A DNA stretch of 64,000 nt from Mesostigma viride (Eukaryota; Streptophyta; Mesostigmatophyceae; Mesostigmatales; Mesostigmataceae): the NCBI GenBank assembly GCA_009746045.1, contig RPFO01000102.1:2816306-2880305 (forward strand). The letters are read 5' to 3'. The notes beneath the pieces are model-generated. The model was not told the DNA's origin, ran no database searches, and worked only from the letters and a program-made list of their open reading frames with translations. The first letter of the stretch is position 1. Every line of letters begins with the position of its first letter. Below are positions 57,368-64,000 of this stretch, piece by piece. The translations under genes were made by a program, and so were the position numbers.

Positions 57368-60300
57368 GAATGATGATCCCCGTCGTCTTCGTCGTCCACG
57401 ACCACGGCAAAGTCCATGTCGACGTCTTGCCACCCATCTTCAAGAAGCCGATATTTGATAAGTCGGACCAGGCGCTTCCACCGGCGGATATGGGCGGGTA
57501 ACCCGAACACCAGCAGAACTCTGGAGGGTCCCTTCAACAGGGCCTTGGTGATCTGGTCAACCACATCCCACGCGGCATACCTCAAACGGGAGGAGGGTAA
57601 GGGTATCTGGCTGTCGACCGGAATACAGTCTTGATCCCACTCGCGCAGGTTCCTCCACTTCTCGTTGCTGTCAGCTGTCAGGTCCAGCACAGCAAACGCC
57701 TGGTCCTTCAGCTTCCCAGGAAGGTCTTCAGACCCCGTGTACAACTCGTCCACCACCTTCGTCACCACCAGATCCTTTCTTTTTTCGTTTTCCTTCCATG
57801 TCATTGTCCTGTATGCGATCCAGTCGGGTCCCATCTTCACCCCGTCCCAATAGGTGAAGGCTTCCAGCCTGTCCCACCACCCCCTCTTGGCCTTGGCAGT
57901 CCCCTCCTCCTTAGCCGCCGCCTGCACCTCCTCCTCCGCCGCCGCCTCCTGCTGTGGCACACCCAGCAGATGTTTGGTCTTCACCCCCAAATCGTCATAC
58001 AAATGACGGGGGTGGGAAGCGAGCAGCCCTCTCGGGAACTTCCAGTCCTTCTGGTCGACCACTTTCCTTTTAGCCGGCGGAAGGTCCCTCAGCGTGAGAA
58101 TGATCGCCCTCGTGGCCGTGACGATCACCCGCCAAAAGTCTCTGGTCAGGCGGCAGTCGGCGATGAACTTGTCGAGGTCCGTGGCGACGGTGCCCTTCAG
58201 CTTCACGCCAAACACGTGCTCCCTCACCAATACGGGGTCGAAAGTCCCGTTTAGTTGTTTGCAAGCGGCCATCAGCTCGGGGTTCTCCAGGAACTTGATG
58301 TGGGCGAATTGCTTTGCCGCCTCTATCAAATTCTTGGCGACTTCCATTATTTTTATCAGGTTGCTGGGAGGGGCCTCACAGGACATGATCGGCGCTTGGA
58401 TCAGGCTGTCGAAGTACTGGAAACTCGCAAGTTCCCGATGCGCGGTGAAAATGGACAGTTCGTGCGCCTTGTCTTTAGGGCGCGTGTCAAGGAAGTCTTG
58501 CCGAGCCGCGATATCCTGTGCGATCGCCGGCTTGCCGTCGACAGCGGGCTTCAAAGGGTCCTCACACCAGAACAGCCAGCGCTGCATGAAGTTCTTCTGG
58601 TCCGGCCCCCACTTGTCCGTCTCTTCAGCCCCTCCTGCCTTGTCGCCTGCGCCGTCCCCTTCGGCCTTGGCTTGCTCTCCTTTCTGCCAAAAGGGCTTCA
58701 CAATCGCCCAGATCTTGCCGTACAGAGGAGTTGGGAGAGACACGCCCTTCCCTCTCTTGACGGGTCCATATGCCTGGTAGGCCCGGTGCACATCCCCCAG
58801 CGCTGAGCCCCACGTTGCCTTGGCTTGGGCTGTGTCCTCGGCGTTCATGGCGTTCCCGAGCTGCCTGACAACTTCGATCATCTTGCCGACTTGTTCGGTA
58901 ACCTGCATCCCCGTAGGGCAACAACGCGCAGAGACACATCGACAGTCCTCCCAAATAAGCACAACTCAACTGAGAACAAGAATACGACTGACAGAAACGC
59001 CGGCGGTCGCATCTTGACCAAAATATGGCATGCTAAGGTGGAACATGAAAACCCCTTATAGAAACGCCGGCGGTCGCATCTTGACCGAACTAATGGCATA
59101 CTGAAATTAACACAAGAAAACCACTTATAGAAACGCCGGCGGTCGCAACCTGGCTTACCTTCTGTTCACGGATCTGCCACCAGGTCGGCAGGATGGTCTC
59201 ACCCTTGAGCATCTGCACGTCCACCCCCCCGAAATTCGTCCAATCAGTTGCCCACTCCTCCAGCTTCGCCGCGGCCACGGTCTTCGTGACCTCCTGCTCC
59301 TTCCCTCCCCGCGCAACGACCCTGAGCTTTTCCGCCTTCATGAAACCATTCAGCATTGCCTGGTACCACACAGATCTTTGGTCCACCGTCATATTGTCGG
59401 TGACCAGTTCGAATTTCACCGATTTGATGAGTGTGGTAAAGTGGTTCCCGTCCAGCACGAGAAAGCCGCAAATGGCTGGCGGCAACGGTGTCTTCTTCTC
59501 GAGTGGAGCCATCTCCCAGGCGGACTTGCACAAACTGTCCAAAAGCGCGGCCTTTCTCACGTCCACGGGCTTAAGTGAGTCCAGAATATCGGCCGGTCCT
59601 GTCAGAACCGCGGTGGAAGCAGCTTCGGCCATTCCCTTGGCCGAGCTCGTTCGCAGGTAGATATCAATCTCTTTGTCAGTCATTGCGCGAGCGTAGCCAG
59701 CCTTCATTGTCCGTGCCCCCCCATCTCCCCGAAGAGTTGCGCGAGCTGACGCTGGGTGCCTTCCTTTTTCATCCAGTCATGAAAACTGTTGGGGCACCGG
59801 TCAGCCAAAAACTGGAACGAGTACCGCCACACAGGAATCACCAGCTTGTCGTGGCCGTAGTCGGACTCCGAGTTTGCAAAAATGGTGGCGTTCTGCTCGG
59901 CTCTAGACAGATGCAAGTCTCGTGCGAGGAGCTTCTGAGGCCCCACGAACAGGTTCCTTGTCCACACCCGATTTCGATGCACCAAGGCTTTGGACATCTC
60001 ATCGAGGTCCCGAGGCTGAACGGCAAGCTGCTTCCGCAACCGTTTGCCCTTCGCGATCTCATCGTTCACATCCAGGATGTCATCATCATCCTGCGACACC
60101 GGGGACTTCTCCCATTTCTCAAGCAGAGACACGGGAGCATCCGCAACCTCCACCTCCTTTCCTTTCCCCTTTCCCTTCAGCGCCTTCCCCTTGTAGGTCG
60201 CAAGTGCTTCGGAGAGTCCCTTCTGGTGTTCGTCGACGGCAGCAGTCCACGTACTATCTATTTTCATGTTCTCGCGGCGCGCGTGCTGGTCGAGGCTGAT

Positions 60301-63300
60301 TGAGTACAGGATGGCCGCGTGGGTCGCCCTCTCGGCCTGCACGTACTGCGTTGATGCGAAAAAATCAGGAAAGCATAACCAAAAGGAATAAAGTAAATGC
60401 CGATTGAGAAACGCCGGCCGTCGCAACCTACATGAAACCTGAACCTCAACATCAAAGCCCCCCTCACGACAGAGGTATACTTACCTCGTTCCCCTTAACA
60501 ATGATATGAAAAAATCAGGAAAGCATAACCGAAAGGAATAAAGTAAATGTCACACTTGAGAAACGCCGGCCGTCGCAACCTAGATGAAACCTAAACCTCA
60601 AGATCAGAGCCCCCCTCACAACAGAGGTACACTTGGCTCATTTCCCTCAACGATGCGAAATCAGGAAAGGAAGTAAGTGTTAGTCAAAAGGAAGTAAGTG
60701 TCACACTTGAGAAACGCCGGCCGTCGCAACCTACATGAAACCTGGACCTCAAGAACAAAGCCCCCCTCACAACAGAGGTAGACTTACCTCATTCCCCTCA
60801 ACCGCTGCTGCTTCAGCCGCTTTCTTCGACCCCTTCGCGATCTTCGGAGACTTGTCCCGGCGGGCATCGTGTTCCTTCAACATCTTGATCAGAGTCTTGG
60901 CGTCCGCCATCGTCACCGTCTTCAGTTTACACTTCCTCTCCTTCCCTTTGCCCTCGAACAGGTTCTCCTCCATCCACTTTATCAAGGCCTTGGCGCTCGG
61001 GATCTCCTCAGGCTGTGTGGCGCCATCGGGCGCGCACGCATTCTTCACGATCAACTCAGCGACTTGATGGAGAGTCATCATCTGGTTCCGTACCTCAGGT
61101 GGGGCTGTTTCCGTTCTCACCTCGGCCACAACCCACTTTGCCAACTTCTTCAGTTGATAAGCATCCGCTTGCTCCTTAAAGCGTGTCATTTTCGCAGTAT
61201 CGCCGTCGCTTCCACCCGCGCCCTCTGACACAGGCTCACCGACAGCGATAGCCCCCTCTCCCTGGAGATTTGCCCCACCCTGACGACCGGCTTCCTGCAA
61301 GAACATTATCAACGGAAGATTTTTAATGTAAGAAAAGTGTAGAGAAACGCCGGCCGTCGTAACTCTGTCAATTGAGGACGAACCTAAACTTTCAATTTGT
61401 AAGTCAACGGTAACTTACCCTTCCCCCCTCTGCAGTGGAACCACCGTAAGATCCACTTCCCCTCCTGTCACCGCCCTCTTGCTGCTCGAACGGACTTCCC
61501 TGTAAAAATAGCAAACGCGATTGTCCATTCACAAGAAAAAAATTACTACAAAAATAAACAAGGATATACGCACGCAAACCTTTTCAATACAAGTAAACCG
61601 GAGAGGAATCTGACGCACTCATGTACCTGGGTGCTTCCCGCCATTGAGCGGGCTTCTCTTGCACCAACATCCTCTTGCCGGCCCTGCGAACATTTCAACG
61701 GAAAGTAAAAATCCGCTTAGTTGTCGGAAATGACATGTCTGGCGAATATTGCAAAAAAATGCGTATTGTATTTCACGACATCAATTTAATGGGCGGAGAC
61801 TTACGAAGATCGGCCCGCCACCTTCCAAATTGCCCAGCGTCATATCGAAAACATCGAGGACTTCCCCTCCATCGACCCCCTTCCCCCTTCCCCTCTGCCG
61901 CGGCGGGGGCATATCGCCCGTCGCGACCGGCTTGGAAGTCGCGGGGGGATCCCTTGCGGTTGAGGGCACTGCGGCCGACTCGTGCACACTCTCCCCCCTC
62001 TTTTGGGCTACTGCGGCAGGCGCGGCATGGGAGGGCGCGGCGGCTACTGTCTCTGGCGCATTCTGAGCCAACCGACGCAACCTTAGCTCCTGCTGGAGCA
62101 GGGTTTCGAAACGAGGCATGAATGTGCGCTTGGAGGTATAAGGCACCTTGGCGACTTCAGGTTTGTCATTAAGGATGTCTTGGTACAGCGCGAATTGCTG
62201 TTCACGAGTGCCATTCGCGAGTCGCTCAAACCGCTCAATCTGAATCCGCTTAACCGGATCGTCCACCATCTCAAGACCACCGTGGTACTCATCCTTCCCA
62301 GTGACCGCGGCAAAGCTGACACCAGATTCCACCATTGGGGGCGGCGTGCCCTCCCTTGCACGCTTGTGAGGAGGCTGTTGTGGGGAGGCGCCTTGGGCCT
62401 GAACTGGTTGCCCTTCTGACCCTTCCCCCCTAGGGGGAGAGTCGCCGACCACCTGCGATGTAGGGCCGCCCTTTTCCATCTGCAACACAAAACAAAAAAA
62501 TTGGAAAAAACATACGAGTCAGCAGGAAGATGCGCCCCACGTCGCAACTCAATACAAAAAATGCATCATTATGTCAAGGTACAAACAACGTTATAATTCA
62601 GAATGAACAGAGATTCATAACAAGAGAACGACGCACTAAAAGATGCGACCGCCGTCGCAACTTTCGTCAATTCACTCTCTATACAAACAACTCTATGTCC
62701 CTCATAAAGAATCAATTGGCAAGGAAATGCAAAAAAATTCCGTTACCACCTCCGTCGACCCATAAGTGGTTCGCGAATGGGAAATCGCTGCTGATTTTCG
62801 GTCGAGCCCTTCACGGTATTTTCGAAATCTCGAGGCAAGGTTGCGCGGAAGAGGGCCCCCCTCAATCATGCGTGCGATCGGACTGGCCATGGAAACGGAT
62901 ACCTGGTTCCTGGACTGCCTTGCACGGTCAACCATCTTGAAACTTCCCCGGAGAAGGAAATCAGACGTCAGACGGTTGAATATGCGAACGTCAAGATTTG
63001 ACCAACCCATCATCCATTCCACCACCTTCTCCGCGGCATCATGGAAGACCTGCCTCTCATCCGCCACTCCTCGAGACCCAAACACACAATCGGCCGTGTT
63101 ATCGTCGTGCCTCTTAAGGCGAATGTTCACGTCCTCTTTGTCATCATCCATTTCCGACAGCCGAATTACAGCCCTTTTGGCTCCGTCCACTCCATCCTCA
63201 AGAAGGACGTCCATCTGCGCCCCTCCCACACAATTGTTGTCAACGTATTGTTGCAAATGACGGGAAATCATGTCCTTTCCAAAAGCTACGATGTGTTCCC

Positions 63301-63436
63301 CACACAGACCCATGTCGGTAATTGACAGCTTTTTACATTTCCTATCCCGGCACTTCTTTTCGGGATCCTTCTCAAAAATCCGGAAAACAGCGTCCTGATA
63401 TGGACGTCCCCTTATGTCGACCGTCAGACTGGACAT
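55461..63436 (-). CDS. Large multi-exon gene of unrecognised family
   Basis: Exons (minus): 63436-62750, 62479-61805, 61683-61627, 61499-61419, 61294-60788, 60345-59159, 58902-57051, 56739-56298, 56154-55461; about 2,060 residues from ATG 63436. No known domain is recognised. Exon 1 has a Cys cluster (KKCRDRKCKKL, GLCGEH) that may bind metal. Exon 2 is Pro/Gln-rich, then helical. Exons 6-7 are well structured (VIPVWRYSFQFLADRCPNSF; ICGFLVLDGNHFTTLIKSVK; RVLLVFGLPAHIRRWKRLV) and exon 7 ends in a long Asp/Glu run from an (ATC)n tract. The frame breaks at a C7 run (59716-59722), near the Glu/Gly end of exon 7, and at a T6 run (55961-55966). Single-base repair restores the first and third, so assembly error is likelier than decay. 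An introduced or element-derived gene is possible. Whether all exons belong to one transcript is inferred from phase. Confidence 0.5.
56765..57035. repeat. About 69-bp tandem repeat, 4 copies, intron 7 of the large gene
   Basis: Units run acgcccgccggcgtttccag, taacaggccgcgagcc, tccttcctgctggcgatcc, repeated four times. Each contains GCCGGCGTTTCC, the same motif seen in the other introns of this gene but in the opposite orientation. Confidence 0.85.
57311..57366 (+). repeat. (ATC)n trinucleotide repeat coding for poly-Asp
   Basis: About 18 ATC repeats read as GAT codons (poly-Asp) in the minus-strand gene. Other frames give poly-Ile or poly-Met. Confidence 0.9.
58990..59150. repeat. About 68-bp tandem repeat, 3 copies, intron 6 of the large gene
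   Basis: agaaacgccggcggtcgc recurs at 58993, 59060 and 59129. The last copy runs directly into the donor site of exon 6 (59158). The copies between share catcttgacc(a/g)aa, atggca and gaaaacc(a/c)ctta. Confidence 0.85.
60362..60790. repeat. About 155-bp triplication of exon end plus intron, large gene
   Basis: Three direct copies contain, in minus sense, (gtt)gaggggaatgag plus the donor, then ctctgttgtgaggggggct, then the gttgcgacggccggcgtttc motif, then an A+T-rich tail. Copies begin at about 60790 (the true exon 5 end), 60640 and 60495. The middle copy has lost the GT of the donor; the outer two keep gtaagt. Confidence 0.9.
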
Positions 63437-63716
63437 CTGCGAAACCAGAACATACCGGCCGCGAGTAGTTTATATTATTAAAAAAAACTGGCATTTATTA
63501 AGTCATCTTCATCTATTTATGCGAGCTAAAATTTGAAGAAAATGCAACAAAGAAACGCCCTGGGGCGCAACTTCCTCAACAACCACTTTCTACGTACAAA
63601 CGAATGGCAATCACATCGACTACGATTGTCACTACATACGAATGTCCAGACAATATAATGTGTATGTAGAGGGGGGGCATTCAAGACCAGAGAAACGCCG
63701 GCGGGCGCAACTCATA

Positions 63717-64000
63717 TCAATATAGACTGTCCCGCGACTCGTTCCACTCTCTGCAGGTTTTGCAACAACCGATCGAGCGAACTCTCGGAACCTCTTTCGC
63801 CGCCATTTCATCGACACGAGCGAACATCTCTTCTTTGGCGGCCACCAACTTTGCCTCCTTGTTGCCGGTGTCAGGATAGATTTCGGACCTCCTCGTCTTC
63901 ATCGGGGCCACTCTCTCCAAATACTCTGCACACAGAGAATCCTGCTCCTCCTCCACAATCGCCTTCACGCCGGATACAATCGCTTTGGCTTTTGTTTCCA
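63717..64000 (-). CDS. Partial ORF at window edge, upstream exon or separate gene
   Basis: The minus frame is open from the right window edge to TGA at 63719-63717. It reads KAIVEEEQDSLCAEYLERV, then EEMFARVDEMAAKEVPR, ending CCKTCREWNESRDSLY. It is helical and charged with a Cys-Cys-x2-Cys cluster near the end. It may be an upstream exon of the gene at 55461-63436, since the same GAAACGCCGGC motif lies just downstream, but no good donor was found. It could equally be the 3' end of a neighbouring gene. Function is unknown. Confidence 0.45.
   Translation of the reverse strand, partial: ETKAKAIVSGVKAIVEEEQDSLCAEYLERVAPMKTRRSEIYPDTGNKEAKLVAAKEEMFARVDEMAAKEVPRVRSIGCCKTCREWNESRDSLY

Noticed and set aside
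56730-57501. Poly-Met or poly-Ile frames around 57311-57366
   Set aside because: Alternative frames of the (ATC)n tract that encodes poly-Asp in the large gene.

Overview
This is a window of a nuclear genome from an intron-rich eukaryote, most likely a green alga (Viridiplantae). Two genes are recognisable at residue level. The XPF homologue reads closer to plant UVH1 than to animal XPF, and the DDI1 homologue carries a plant-like EKDIP tail. Exons are G+C-rich with GT-AG introns. Introns and spacers are A+T-richer and packed with microsatellites and minisatellites. The genus cannot be fixed from the sequence.

Layout: 1-8.8 kb is gene-poor and holds decayed non-LTR retrotransposon pieces, one with a clean 13-bp target-site duplication. 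8.85-24.70 kb (minus) is a complete DDI1-type gene: eleven exons, 354 codons, ubiquitin-like plus retroviral-type aspartyl protease domains, with a 3.6-kb intron built almost entirely of two tandem arrays. 26.4-32.6 kb (plus) is a gene with an LRP1/SHI-like cysteine-rich zinc finger and long low-complexity regions. 33.4-41.3 kb (minus) is a gene with a peptidoglycan-binding-like domain behind a possible plastid transit peptide. 42.4-54.3 kb (plus) is XPF/RAD1/UVH1, seven exons and about 1,623 residues, with very large low-complexity insertions. 55.5-64.0 kb (minus) is a long multi-exon gene of unrecognised family, whose introns carry a recurring GAAACGCCGGC motif, plus a partial ORF at the right edge. 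The genes alternate in direction, giving divergent starts at 24.7-26.4 and 41.3-42.4 kb and convergent ends at 32.6-33.4 and 54.3-55.5 kb.

The exon chains were assembled by hand from frame, splice sites and phase. Phase agrees at every internal junction of DDI1, XPF and the peptidoglycan-binding gene. XPF (nucleotide-excision repair nuclease) and DDI1 (ubiquitin-dependent protease linked to DNA-protein crosslink and replication-stress responses) both belong to genome maintenance, but nothing shows that they are co-regulated.

The most unusual signal is a recurrent pattern of splice-junction echoes. At a dozen or more exon boundaries in all five genes, 20-55 bp spanning the exon edge and its splice site recur as degenerate direct copies inside the adjoining intron, one to four times. 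In one case (60.36-60.79 kb) the duplication is an obvious triplication of the exon end plus most of the intron. A second pattern is that three coding frames break at homopolymer runs of six or seven bases, each repaired by one extra base, which points to assembly under-calling rather than pseudogenes.
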